Made by a program: the position numbers and the translations under genes. A stretch of 11,542 nucleotides of DNA, from contig CAJTOW010000120.1 in assembly GCA_910577655.1 (NCBI GenBank), positions 1 to 11,542 of the forward strand, read 5' to 3'. Origin of the DNA: an uncultured Lachnospiraceae bacterium (GTDB taxonomy: Bacteria > Bacillota > Clostridia > Lachnospirales > Lachnospiraceae). Positions 1 through 6,360 of the stretch are shown here, piece after piece (the stretch's first letter is position 1; every line of letters starts with the position of its first letter). Under the pieces are notes generated by a model. The model worked only from the letters and a program-made list of their open reading frames with translations. It made no database searches and was not told the origin of the DNA.

Positions 1-51
1 GCTTCTTGTCTGGCGTAGCCGGACAAGAAGATGCGCCCCGTGAACAGTAAC
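1..51. repeat. Partial junction repeat, copy A (cut by window edge)
   Basis: These 51 bases are identical to 3684-3734, the right-hand third of the complete repeat copy C. They contain hairpin 3 (CTTCTTGTC..GGC, loop GTA, GCC..GACAAGAAG) and the right arm of the outer stem (CGCCCCGTGAACAGTAAC). The left part of the element lies outside the window. Identity stops at base 52. No function is known to me; see the complete copy for the proposed structure. Confidence 0.85.
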
Positions 52-72
52 TAACTTATTGTAACCTTTCAA

Positions 73-92
73 ATGCCCCCTGAACAGTATAC
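73..92. repeat. Fragment resembling the outer arm of the junction repeat
   Basis: The sequence ATGCCCCCTGAACAGTATAC resembles the right outer arm of copies A and C (ATGCGCCCCGTGAACAGTAAC) and of copy B (ATGCCCCATCTGAACTATTAC). It is probably the decayed end of another copy sitting 20 bases from copy A. It is too short to be sure. Confidence 0.4.
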
Positions 93-137
93 TCAGATGA
101 CTTTTTACAAGGATGAAATTTTGAACGCTATGTTCTG

Positions 138-158
138 GAAATATCTTCCAGATATTTC
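138..158. other. Short perfect hairpin, role unknown
   Basis: GAAATATCT and AGATATTTC form a 9-bp perfect inverted repeat with a 3-base loop. Neither side is followed by a T-run, so it is not a classical terminator. The stretch 93-169 around it holds no gene I can support. Confidence 0.45.
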
Positions 159-169
159 TTGGTAAGTGT

Positions 170-215
170 AAAAAAGAAGGAAGACCATAGCACGAATGCA
201 GCAGTCTTCCTTCTT
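170..215 (-). terminator. Intrinsic terminator downstream of the Rpn-family gene
   Basis: A perfect 12-bp stem (174-185 with 204-215, AAGAAGGAAGAC/GTCTTCCTTCTT) has an 18-base loop. On the minus strand it is followed directly by a run of T (A170-A175 on the plus strand). It is a convincing rho-independent terminator for minus-strand transcription. The nearest upstream minus-strand gene is the Rpn-family gene ending at 477, so its transcript would carry a roughly 260-base 3' region containing another hairpin (336-372) and repeat copy D. Confidence 0.75.
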
Positions 216-335
216 CCTGGTGATCACGGCAAATGCTGCAGGCATCATGCTGGAAATCATCAGCATCAGGGCTGCATGTTTCTGCTGCGCCACTCATTTC
301 TGCTGCACAATCATTCCCACTACATAAATTGAGGA

Positions 336-372
336 AGAGCCTGCCGCGGACATTCTGTCCGCAGATGGCTCT
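336..372. other. Hairpin in the 3' region of the Rpn-family gene
   Basis: AGAGCC (336-341) pairs with GGCTCT (367-372), and inside it GCGGACA (346-352) pairs with TGTCCGC (356-362) around a TTC loop. There is no T-run on either side. The surrounding interval 216-397 contains no coding region I can support; short open frames there lack ribosome binding sites. Confidence 0.45.
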
Positions 373-397
373 CCCCCTGTTTCGGTCTCAATGTTTT

Positions 398-476
398 GTA
401 ACAGTCCAGACGGGATGACAAACCGGATGAGAAAGTGTGCTACAAACATGCTTTGGTCTGCACAGGCGCTTTCCGG
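398..476. repeat. Half junction repeat, copy D, abutting the Rpn-family stop
   Basis: The segment aligns with the left half of copy B (1843-1926): GTAACAG.CCAGACG.G is the left outer arm, followed by hairpin 1, which shares the string AAGTGTGCT.CAAACATG. The right arm of hairpin 1 has lost about four bases, so the stem is imperfect (CCGG..AAAGTG with CGCTTTCCGG). Hairpins 2 and 3 and the right outer arm are missing; the copy ends exactly where the nuclease gene's stop codon begins (477-479). With copy B it makes a direct repeat around the nuclease gene. Confidence 0.65.
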
Positions 477-1514
477 CTATAAGTGATATTCCTCATACTT
501 TTTCCTCAGTTTCTCTGGATCATCCTTTAACTGCCAAAACTGCGTCTCCTCCCCGGCTGTTTTCATCCGCTCCAAAAGCATGAACAGCCGCTGCTCTCCC
601 TGCTGTATCCCCTGCTGCAGCCAGTCATCCTGCATACTGTTCCTGTCCATCTGCTGGATCTCTCTGGTGATATACTGGTACCGCAGGGCCCGGTCTGCGT
701 TGATCCGTTCCATCTCCTTCACTGCTTCCTGCTTGTATTCGTCCTGCATGCCCATCTCCATCAGCTCCTCCCACGCTTTTGCGGATATAAGCCGTGCCCA
801 CTGGTACACTTCTGTCTGGCGCTCCTCTTCATCCGCATCTTCTGTCTTTTTCAAGTATAGCACACGCAGACTCAGTTTGTCACTGTATACCTTTCCCGTC
901 TTCTCCTCCTTAAACCACACGACTGAATAGAGCCGGTTCAGCTCCAGTACATCAAAAGTCAGGATACTGATATGAATGCAGGGTTCCAGGGCCGAATACT
1001 TTACCCCGCTGGTCAGATCCGAGGTATACATCCGGCTGAGATAGAACAGGGAACGTTCCTTCCAGTAGCTCTGCTGCCTTACCTGAAGCTCAATGTTGAT
1101 CTTCCGGTCACCATTCAGATGCACCTTCACATCCAGGATGCCCTCCTTGTCCGCTTCCCACTCCCCCTGCTGGAAGGGATCCAGGAATTCCAGTTCCACG
1201 ATCTCCTCCACCGGAATGTCCAGCAGGGCTGCCAGAAGCCCGGTCATTGCCTTCCTGTTATGGAATACCCGCCTGAAGGCAAAGTCATTTAACAGGCTTA
1301 CATTCAGCCGCTGGTCACTGTCCGCCAGCTTCTGGATCTGCTCCTTTCTGGCAGACTCCGGCAGCGGGGCGATCTCCCGGATCAGCCGGTCACTGTCCGG
1401 CTGAATCTTAACCGGCGTCTTTCCGGTATCCGCCGGCTCCTGGGTCTGCATATCTGCGGCATATCCTGAAACCGCCGCGTTCTTATTCACTTCTCTTTTT
1501 GTCCTTTCGCTCAT
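477..1514 (-). CDS. Rpn/PDDEXK_2-family nuclease (transposase-like)
   Basis: A 345-aa protein that reads as a member of the Rpn (recombination-promoting nuclease) / PD-(D/E)XK 'family transposase' group, whose E. coli relatives are DNA endonucleases that stimulate RecA-independent recombination. Visible family features: the entry motif LLNDFAFRRVF near residues 74-84, the predicted catalytic Asp128 (GILDVKVHL), the E-x-Q signature Glu142/Gln144 in NIELQVRQQ, then a RSLFYLSRMY segment near 154-163 and a hydrophobic ISILTF strand. The charged helical C-terminal half is typical. About 70 residues before the nuclease core are unusual and polar. The start ATG at 1514 has a strong GGAGG nine bases upstream. 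The gene stands alone, with a junction repeat half-copy touching its 3' end and another full copy 330 bp upstream. The family assignment is firm; the actual substrate is unknown. Confidence 0.85.
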   Translation of the reverse strand: MSERTKREVNKNAAVSGYAADMQTQEPADTGKTPVKIQPDSDRLIREIAPLPESARKEQIQKLADSDQRLNVSLLNDFAFRRVFHNRKAMTGLLAALLDIPVEEIVELEFLDPFQQGEWEADKEGILDVKVHLNGDRKINIELQVRQQSYWKERSLFYLSRMYTSDLTSGVKYSALEPCIHISILTFDVLELNRLYSVVWFKEEKTGKVYSDKLSLRVLYLKKTEDADEEERQTEVYQWARLISAKAWEELMEMGMQDEYKQEAVKEMERINADRALRYQYITREIQQMDRNSMQDDWLQQGIQQGEQRLFMLLERMKTAGEETQFWQLKDDPEKLRKKYEEYHL

Positions 1515-1559
1515 GGGCCATATCCTCCTTCACGTTTCAATGTACTCCTGGGATCTTAC

Positions 1560-1579
1560 TGTACCTGATTTTATGGGAT
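1560..1579 (+). repeat. 20-bp motif shared with the acetamidase leader (inverted)
   Basis: TGTACCTGATTTTATGGGAT here matches, at 19 of 20 positions, the minus strand of 2955-2974 upstream of the acetamidase gene. Both lie within about 70 bases of a gene start. It may be an operator or a fragment of a dispersed repeat. Confidence 0.5.
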
Positions 1580-1605
1580 GATATTTTATCAGATGTGCAC
1601 AAACT

Positions 1606-1770
1606 ATGGGGCGCGGACAGAATGTGCATGGATCAAACCATGAGGCATCTGGCAGAAAAACAGCCACAAAGGCAGGTAAGGGGAGACTCCGGGAGTATAT
1701 TGGCATCCAATACTGGAATCACTGGCAGAACTGCCAGAATTACCCGGACAGAGAACTCTGGGAAATGTAA
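1606..1770 (+). CDS. Possible small ORF or decayed gene end (54 aa), doubtful
   Basis: This is the only plus-strand frame in the 330-base gap 1515-1842 whose composition looks protein-like: its C-terminal part, ending YIGIQYWNHWQNCQNYPDREL WEM, is rich in aromatic and Asn/Gln residues. There is no ribosome binding site before the ATG and the frame is open upstream only to 1582. It may be a remnant of a lost gene or chance. The rest of the gap holds the nuclease gene's ribosome binding site, a small CTGGCAG/CTGCCAG palindrome at 1722-1737, and an AT-rich stretch (1770-1840) with an isolated TATAAT and no matching -35 box. Confidence 0.15.
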   Translation: MGRGQNVHGSNHEASGRKTATKAGKGRLREYIGIQYWNHWQNCQNYPDRELWEM

Positions 1771-1842
1771 ATTTATGGTATCACACTTTTACTTTATGTG
1801 CAAGAAAAAAGGAAATATTTTATTGATTTTTTATAATAGACG

Positions 1843-2004
1843 GTAATAAGACAGACGAGCAGCAAATCGGATAAGGAAGTGTGCTGCAAACATGATTTAG
1901 TTTGCATGAGCACTTTCTTATCCGATTTGACATCGGGCTAACGCCTGGGGTTCTTGTTTCCGACGCTTTTCAGGAACAAGAAGATGCCCCATCTGAACTA
2001 TTAC
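1843..2004. repeat. Junction repeat, copy B (complete, divergent)
   Basis: About 162 bases with the same layout as copy C but diverged sequence. Outer stem: GTAATA (1843-1848) with TATTAC (1999-2004), plus a CAGA/TCTG block. Hairpin 1: AAATCGGATAAG (1864-1875) with CTTATCCGATTT (1917-1928), then AAGTG/CACTT and GCAAAC/GTTTGC. Hairpin 2 (1931-1950, CATCGGGC..GCCTGGGG) is decayed. Hairpin 3: TTCTTGTTTCC with GGAACAAGAA (1951-1982). The right outer arm supplies the acetamidase stop codon (TTA at 2001-2003 on the plus strand), followed in the transcript by a second stop, TAG. No T-run follows the hairpins on the minus strand. Confidence 0.7.
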
Positions 2005-2912
2005 CAACATGGTTCTGTATTTTCCAAAAATTCTGCCAGAATCTTCTTACTGACCTCAAACCGCGCTGTTTTATATGGATTCACGATCTGGCAGGTAATC
2101 AGGTCACCAGACATTTCCATGAGCATCCCGGCATCGTCTTCAGGAAGGCCGTACTCCTGGCGAAGGTAGCAAAACATCTGCCGGACGGCTTTTTCAGATG
2201 CAATGTCCAGGGTGTCGCCGTAGGCGATACTGATCCAGTGGTCAGGGGTTTCCAGGAGGGGCCAGGGGCGGCGGGTCTGCTTCTGGAGATCTGCCCGGAG
2301 GGTAACATTTCCTGAAATCTCTACGCCGCAGTTGCCCACCTCCCCTTCTCCCATAATGGCATGGAGATCGCCCAGGGCCAGAAGTCCCCCTTTTACAAAG
2401 ACCGGCAGATAGAGGATGGAGCCTTCCGCGATTCGGGTGCAGTCCATGTTGCCGCCATGATTCATAGGGGTTCTTGTGCTGACAGGTTCCTCTGCCGGGG
2501 CAGTCCCGATGACACCGATCATAGGCCGGACAGGGATCCGGATCTGGTCCGTGTACCAGATATGGCCGTCATGAACCGGAAGACGTTTCAGATAATTTCG
2601 GGACAGACAGCCGGACAAGGCCCCGCTGCGGCTGCCGCCTACATCCAGGATCCCCATGGGGCCTACTTCCACCTTCTGGATGGTAATCTTTAAGGTGTCC
2701 CCCGGCTCTGCGCCATTGATATAGAGGGGACCGGTAGCCGGATTGGCCAGACTCCGGTCATAGGTGGCATAAGTGGCTCCCTCAGGCAGCATCTGTCCCT
2801 GAAAGCAGTCATAGGTCTCGAACTCCACCACTGTCCCCGGATCTGCCGCCGCTGCCGGCGTGTCCAGGGGACTATGGGCATGAATCACGTGCTCCTTACT
2901 GATTCTGATCAT
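2001..2912 (-). CDS. Acetamidase/formamidase family protein
   Basis: A 303-aa protein of the FmdA/AmdA family, metal-dependent amidohydrolases that release ammonia from formamide, acetamide or related small amides in the cytoplasm. Family marks: NPATGPLYINGAEPGDTL near 57-73, the metal-site block NHGGNMDC around 151-158 (His152, Asp157) and GDLHAIMGEGE at 181-191 (Asp182, His184, Glu189), and a C-terminal MEMSGDLITCQIVNPYKTA block. Length is normal for the short bacterial form, with no signal peptide. The start ATG has GAGG seven bases upstream. It lies 91 bases after the hypothetical gene and may share its promoter; I see no strong promoter in the gap. The stop codon falls inside repeat copy B. 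Substrate within the family cannot be told from sequence. Confidence 0.88.
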   Translation of the reverse strand: MIRISKEHVIHAHSPLDTPAAAADPGTVVEFETYDCFQGQMLPEGATYATYDRSLANPATGPLYINGAEPGDTLKITIQKVEVGPMGILDVGGSRSGALSGCLSRNYLKRLPVHDGHIWYTDQIRIPVRPMIGVIGTAPAEEPVSTRTPMNHGGNMDCTRIAEGSILYLPVFVKGGLLALGDLHAIMGEGEVGNCGVEISGNVTLRADLQKQTRRPWPLLETPDHWISIAYGDTLDIASEKAVRQMFCYLRQEYGLPEDDAGMLMEMSGDLITCQIVNPYKTARFEVSKKILAEFLENTEPCW

Positions 2913-2954
2913 ATAGTTTCCTCATTTTCCTTCATAATATAATGTACTCTCAAA

Positions 2955-2974
2955 ATCTCATAAAATCAGGTACA
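2955..2974 (-). repeat. 20-bp motif shared with the nuclease-gene leader (inverted)
   Basis: The minus strand reads TGTACCTGATTTTATGAGAT, 19 of 20 identical to plus strand 1560-1579. It sits about 45-60 bases before the acetamidase start. Nearby, both leaders also share AGTACATT in the direction of transcription, between this motif and the ribosome binding site. Confidence 0.5.
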
Positions 2975-3003
2975 AAAGGACTCCGGAAGTGCATATACAG
3001 GTT

Positions 3004-3420
3004 TCATGTAATCTCCTGGGCGTCCGGACAGTTCCCCATATCAAATGAGAGCTGGGACTCCGGGCGGATCACTCCCAGCCGCATGAACACAGGATACAGA
3101 TAACTGGCTCCAAAGGTTCCCAGCTTCTTGGGGCCTGCGACAATTCCTTCCAGCTCCAGAGCCTTATGAAAGGCGATAAAGACCGTGGACTGGGTGATGG
3201 ACTTGGACTTCCGGTCCACGAACAGCTCTCCGCCACGGATCATGTAAGTAAACTGCAGCTTCTTGGCCGTGTAGAACCGGGTCCCCTGGTGCTGAACCAT
3301 CTTCTCCCACAATTTTGCATCCCTGGCCTCTGGTTCCAGGTCTTCGATCTCCTTCATAAATGTCCTATACCGTTCTGTCTGATCCCCACATATCTCCAGC
3401 CGCCCTGTCATACCAGCCAC
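3004..3420 (-). CDS. Conserved-looking hypothetical protein, 138 aa
   Basis: Function not recognised. The protein is soluble, has no signal or membrane segment, and falls in two parts. A charged helical N-terminus (residues 15-45, TERYRTFMKEIEDLEPEARD) is followed by a compact region with an RGGELFVDRKSKSIT turn (62-76), an amphipathic helix STVFIAFHKALEL (78-90) and a Gly/aromatic-rich tail GPKKLGTFGASYLYP (96-110). The helix-turn pattern in 74-116 would fit a small winged-helix fold, but that is a guess. Start choice: GTG at 3420, because GAAGGAG ends seven bases before it; the in-frame ATG at 3411 would be too far. It is the first gene behind a perfect consensus promoter and a terminator-like leader hairpin, and is followed 91 bases later by the acetamidase gene, suggesting a two-gene unit. 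Confidence 0.75.
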   Translation of the reverse strand: MAGMTGRLEICGDQTERYRTFMKEIEDLEPEARDAKLWEKMVQHQGTRFYTAKKLQFTYMIRGGELFVDRKSKSITQSTVFIAFHKALELEGIVAGPKKLGTFGASYLYPVFMRLGVIRPESQLSFDMGNCPDAQEIT

Positions 3421-3434
3421 CTGCCCTCTCCTTC

Positions 3435-3466
3435 AAAAAAACCGCCCTGCATATGCAAAGCGGTTT
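3435..3466 (-). terminator. Terminator-like hairpin in the leader (possible attenuator)
   Basis: On the minus strand AAACCGC (3466-3460) pairs with GCGGTTT (3445-3439), with the inner palindrome TGCATATGCA, and runs straight into seven T. It lies about 45-75 bases after the predicted start of transcription and ends at the ribosome binding site of the hypothetical gene, so it can only act on that gene's own transcript. An alternative pairing of GTATATG (3492-3486) with CATATGC (3455-3449) would open the stem. No known riboswitch class is recognised. Confidence 0.55.
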
Positions 3467-3513
3467 CAAATATCACCTTCTGTTTCATATACCGTTGCCT
3501 GCCAGATACTGCT

Positions 3514-3542
3514 ATTATAGACAGCCGGCCAGGGTATGTCAA
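3514..3542 (-). promoter_or_regulatory. Perfect consensus SigA promoter
   Basis: On the minus strand TTGACA (3542-3537), a 17-base spacer and TATAAT (3519-3514): every consensus base is present. Transcription would start near 3507, giving a leader of about 87 bases to the GTG at 3420 that includes the terminator-like hairpin. Confidence 0.9.
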
Positions 3543-3583
3543 TATCGCAGCCGAAAGCGGGTGAGCTGTTAGTAACAGTTCCA

Positions 3584-3734
3584 GTTACAGTTCACGGGGC
3601 GGGGAAAACTGGACCAAAACAGACGTCAAGCTCGCTTGTAAGACTGTTTTGGTCCAGTTTTCCACATCGGGCGAACGCCCGATGCTTCTTGTCTGGCGTA
3701 GCCGGACAAGAAGATGCGCCCCGTGAACAGTAAC
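3584..3734. repeat. Junction repeat, copy C (complete): outer stem and three hairpins
   Basis: A 151-base element with four nested or adjacent stems. Outer stem: 3584-3601 with 3717-3734, 18 bp with one A/A mismatch. Hairpin 1: 3603-3622 with 3644-3663, 20 bp perfect, with a small CAAGC/GCTTG stem in its loop. Hairpin 2: CATCGGGCG (3665-3673) with CGCCCGATG (3676-3684), 9 bp perfect. Hairpin 3: 3685-3697 with 3701-3713, 13 bp around GTA. Together nearly every base is paired, as a four-way junction. Just left (3565-3583) is a CTGTTA/TAACAG palindrome. It begins 30 bases after the dctP-1 stop and has no terminal T-run. Hairpin 1 differs entirely in sequence from that of copies B and D. Confidence 0.85.
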
Positions 3735-3763
3735 CCGTTCCATAAGTGTGTGAACCGTTACAT

Positions 3764-4792
3764 CTACTTTCCCTCCGCCACGATTGCGTCGATCACATCC
3801 ATATCTTCTTCACAGAATTTCTGGTACACCGGCATCATGGCCTCCTGGAACCTCCGTTTTTCATCAGCGGACAGCTCCGTCACCACACAGCCGGACCTGC
3901 GGATCTTCTCCTCAGATGCCTGGGAGCGTTCTGCCCAGAGCTTCCGCTCATAGACAGCTGATTCACGGGCGCAGGCGCGGATGATCTCCTGGTCCTCCTC
4001 AGTCAGCTTGTTCCAGGTATATGCGGAAACCAGCTGCATCTCCGGCACACGGGTATGCTCATCCACAGTGTAGTAAGGCGCCACCTCATAGTGCCGTTCT
4101 GATTCGTAGGAGGGCCAGTTGTTTTCTGCCCCGTCGATGGCTCCGGTCTGCAGGGCCGAATAGACCTCCCCGTAAACCAGCTTCAGGGCCTCTCCGCCCA
4201 ACGCTTCAACCATGGCCTCCATCAGCTCTGACTCCTGGACGCGGATCCGCATCCCCTTTACATCCTCCACCGTCTCGATGGGCCTGCGGCTGTTATAGAA
4301 ATTGCGGGCGCCTGCGTCGTACCAGGATAGGGCTGTCACCCCCACCGAATCCACACACTCCAGAAATTCGTCTCCGATGGGGCCTTCCAGCACCCGCCAC
4401 ATATGTTCGGAGTCATTATAAAGATAAGGCATTTGCAGTACATTTAAATGTGGGACAAACTCGGACAGAGGAGACAAGGAAACCCTCGCAAAATCGATTC
4501 CTCCGAACTGGAGCTGCTCAATCACAGCCCGCTCATCTCCCAGGGTTCCCCCAGTGCTGACCTGGATCTGGATCCTTCCTCCGGTGCGTTCCTCTACAAG
4601 CTGGGCAAACCGGTATGCCCCCAGGGCTGTGGGATAGTCGTCCGCCTGGTTTTCCGCATAGGTCAGTACATATTCCGGCACTGGCTCTTTCGTCTCCCCG
4701 GCTGTCCGCTCCCCATGGCCGCAGCCAGACAGCAGCGCGGCCACAACCATGAACATATAGGCGGCGACTGCCGCATGCTTCCATTTTCCCAT
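3764..4792 (-). CDS. dctP: TRAP transporter substrate-binding lipoprotein (dctP-1)
   Basis: A 342-aa DctP-family solute-binding protein that would deliver a carboxylate-type ligand to the TRAP membrane subunits from the outer face of the membrane. The signal peptide MGKWKHAAV.. ends in the lipobox LSGC with Cys24 as lipidated residue. Family marks: the fold core from residue 41, the conserved ligand Arg in KGMRIRVQES (Arg184), and GEVYSALQTGAIDGAENNW (208-226). Start choice: the ATG at 4792 has AGGAG nine bases upstream and gives a proper signal peptide; the farther ATG at 4828 has no ribosome binding site. It follows dctM but is separated from it by a MITE-like element. Identity with the other binding protein here is low, so it is not a recent duplicate and probably has different ligand or affinity. 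Confidence 0.9.
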   Translation of the reverse strand: MGKWKHAAVAAYMFMVVAALLSGCGHGERTAGETKEPVPEYVLTYAENQADDYPTALGAYRFAQLVEERTGGRIQIQVSTGGTLGDERAVIEQLQFGGIDFARVSLSPLSEFVPHLNVLQMPYLYNDSEHMWRVLEGPIGDEFLECVDSVGVTALSWYDAGARNFYNSRRPIETVEDVKGMRIRVQESELMEAMVEALGGEALKLVYGEVYSALQTGAIDGAENNWPSYESERHYEVAPYYTVDEHTRVPEMQLVSAYTWNKLTEEDQEIIRACARESAVYERKLWAERSQASEEKIRRSGCVVTELSADEKRRFQEAMMPVYQKFCEEDMDVIDAIVAEGK

Positions 4793-4834
4793 GTCTTTTA
4801 ACTCCTGCAACATTTCTTTTAGAAACATGTAGAT

Positions 4835-5043
4835 CTAGAGTGTGTCTGAAAATTGCTTTCCGGCAGCTGTGCGATCCACTTTGTGGGAGATTTTGGCCAA
4901 ATGAAGGGCACATAGTGGGCTATGTTACCTGAATTTGGCCCAAATATCCCAAGGGACGCCTGCGGTGTACCGCGAAGTGGGACGTGGACACCGAAGGCGT
5001 CCCTTGTGGAGATGCCGGGAATGAATTTTCAGACACGCTCCAG
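4835..5043. mobile_element. 209-bp MITE-like element, copy 1
   Basis: Terminal inverted repeats of about 20 bp: left CTAGAGTGTGTCTGAAAATT, right (reverse complement) CTGGAGCGTGTCTGAAAATT. Inside are GGCCAAAT/ATTTGGCC and AAGGGACGCC/GGCGTCCCTT inverted repeats, so the element can fold extensively. It has no credible gene and no transposase. Copy 2 at 8181-8389 has exactly the same length, the same orientation and about 21 differences by eye (about 90% identity). It sits between dctM (stop 5068) and dctP-1 (start 4792), 42 bases from the start codon. The parent transposon family cannot be named with confidence. Confidence 0.8.
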
Positions 5044-5067
5044 TACATCATTCCCTAAGCGTTCACA

Positions 5068-6360
5068 CTATGACAGCACAGACGGCAGCCACATGCTGAT
5101 CCCCGGGATGAATGTAATCAGCAGCAAAGCCAGGATCATGCACAGATAGAATGGCAGTGTCGCCTTGACCACCTTTTCCATAGGAAGCTTTGCCACCGCG
5201 GAGCCGATGAAAAGTACCGCGCCTACAGGCGGGGTCAGAAGGCCTATTCCGCAGTTAAGTACTACCATGATGCCGAACTGGATGGGATCCAGACCAATGG
5301 ATGTGGCGATGGGCAGAAGGATCGGGGTAGCGATCAGGATGATCGGCGCCATATCCATGATACAGCCCAGCACCAGCAGAATCAGGTTCAGCATCAGGGC
5401 CAGGATAATCGGATTCCTGGTGATCCCGGTGATGGTATTGGCCGCCAGCTCCGGTACATGCAGGCGGGTCAGGCAGTAGCCAAAGATACTGGATGTAGCA
5501 ATCAGGATCAGTACAATGGATAATGTCTCCACACACTCATCCAGGATCCGCCACACGCCCTTCCAGTCTACGCCCTTGTAGATAAATACACTGACAAGCA
5601 GGCTGTAGATAACCGCAATAGCGGCAGACTCCGTGGCCGTAAACACACCGCCGACCACGCCGAAGACCACGATCAGGACTGCTGCCAGCGCCCAGAAAGA
5701 GATACCGATTTGTCTGAGCAGATTGACGATGCTGAACTTCTCTCCCTTTGGATAATTGCGTTTCACGGAAATGATATAGGAACCGATCATCAGTGTCCCC
5801 GCAAGCAAAGCTCCCGGAATATATCCGGCCAGAAACAGGCTTCCCACGGAGATACTGCCTGCCGTTGTGGCATAGATAACCATATTGTGGGACGGCGGAA
5901 CCAGAAGCCCCTCGCAGGAGGAGGTGATGGTTACAGCCGTTGCGAAATCCGCGTCATACCCCTGGTCTACCATCATAGGGATCAGGATAGAACCCAGGGA
6001 GGCCGTATCTGCGGAAGCAGAGCCCGAGATACCGCCGAAGAAATAGGAAGCAACGATGTTTACCATAGCCATGCCGCCCCGCATCCATCCCACGCAGGAA
6101 TTGGCCAGTGCGATCAGCTTTTCAGAAATACCTCCGGACCCCATGAGACAGCCCATAGTGATGAAAAACGGCACCGCCATCAGACTGAAAGAGCTGATGC
6201 CCTTCACCATCTGCTGACAGATGGTAGTCAGAGGGTTCCCCTGGTACACCAGGCAGAACACAGAGGAAAGCGCCACCGCATAAGCGATGGGGAAGCGCAG
6301 CATTATCATGATAAAAAAACTTCCCAGCAGGATCAGAATTGCCATACTCTCAGTCGCCAT
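5068..6360 (-). CDS. dctM: TRAP transporter large permease subunit (dctM)
   Basis: A 430-aa, very hydrophobic protein of the DctM family, the ion-coupled transport subunit with about 12 membrane segments. It carries family signatures: GGISGSASADTASLG near residues 108-122, ATESAAIAVIYSLLV near 239-253 and GLLTPPVGAVLF near 375-386. Length matches the family. The start ATG (6360) overlaps the dctQ stop as TGATG and has AGGAGG seven bases upstream; a GTG three bases earlier is possible but less well placed. The overlap implies translational coupling with dctQ. Confidence 0.95.
   Translation of the reverse strand: MATESMAILILLGSFFIMIMLRFPIAYAVALSSVFCLVYQGNPLTTICQQMVKGISSFSLMAVPFFITMGCLMGSGGISEKLIALANSCVGWMRGGMAMVNIVASYFFGGISGSASADTASLGSILIPMMVDQGYDADFATAVTITSSCEGLLVPPSHNMVIYATTAGSISVGSLFLAGYIPGALLAGTLMIGSYIISVKRNYPKGEKFSIVNLLRQIGISFWALAAVLIVVFGVVGGVFTATESAAIAVIYSLLVSVFIYKGVDWKGVWRILDECVETLSIVLILIATSSIFGYCLTRLHVPELAANTITGITRNPIILALMLNLILLVLGCIMDMAPIILIATPILLPIATSIGLDPIQFGIMVVLNCGIGLLTPPVGAVLFIGSAVAKLPMEKVVKATLPFYLCMILALLLITFIPGISMWLPSVLS

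Noticed and set aside
105..293. Minus-strand 62-codon frame with a hydrophobic stretch then RKKED, reminiscent of a surface-protein sorting tail
   Set aside because: There is no LPXTG motif, an in-frame stop lies directly upstream, there is no ribosome binding site, and it runs through the terminator hairpin.
3584..3734. Integron attC site
   Set aside because: The folded shape is similar in spirit, but the paired RYYYAAC/GTTRRRY core sites and any integrase are absent.
4021..4560. Long plus-strand frames opposite dctP-1, dctM, the regulator and the kinase
   Set aside because: They are shadows of the coding strand, without ribosome binding sites or recognisable domains.
4793..4828. Start of dctP-1 at the upstream ATG 4828
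   Set aside because: No ribosome binding site precedes it, and it would put 12 charged residues before the signal peptide.
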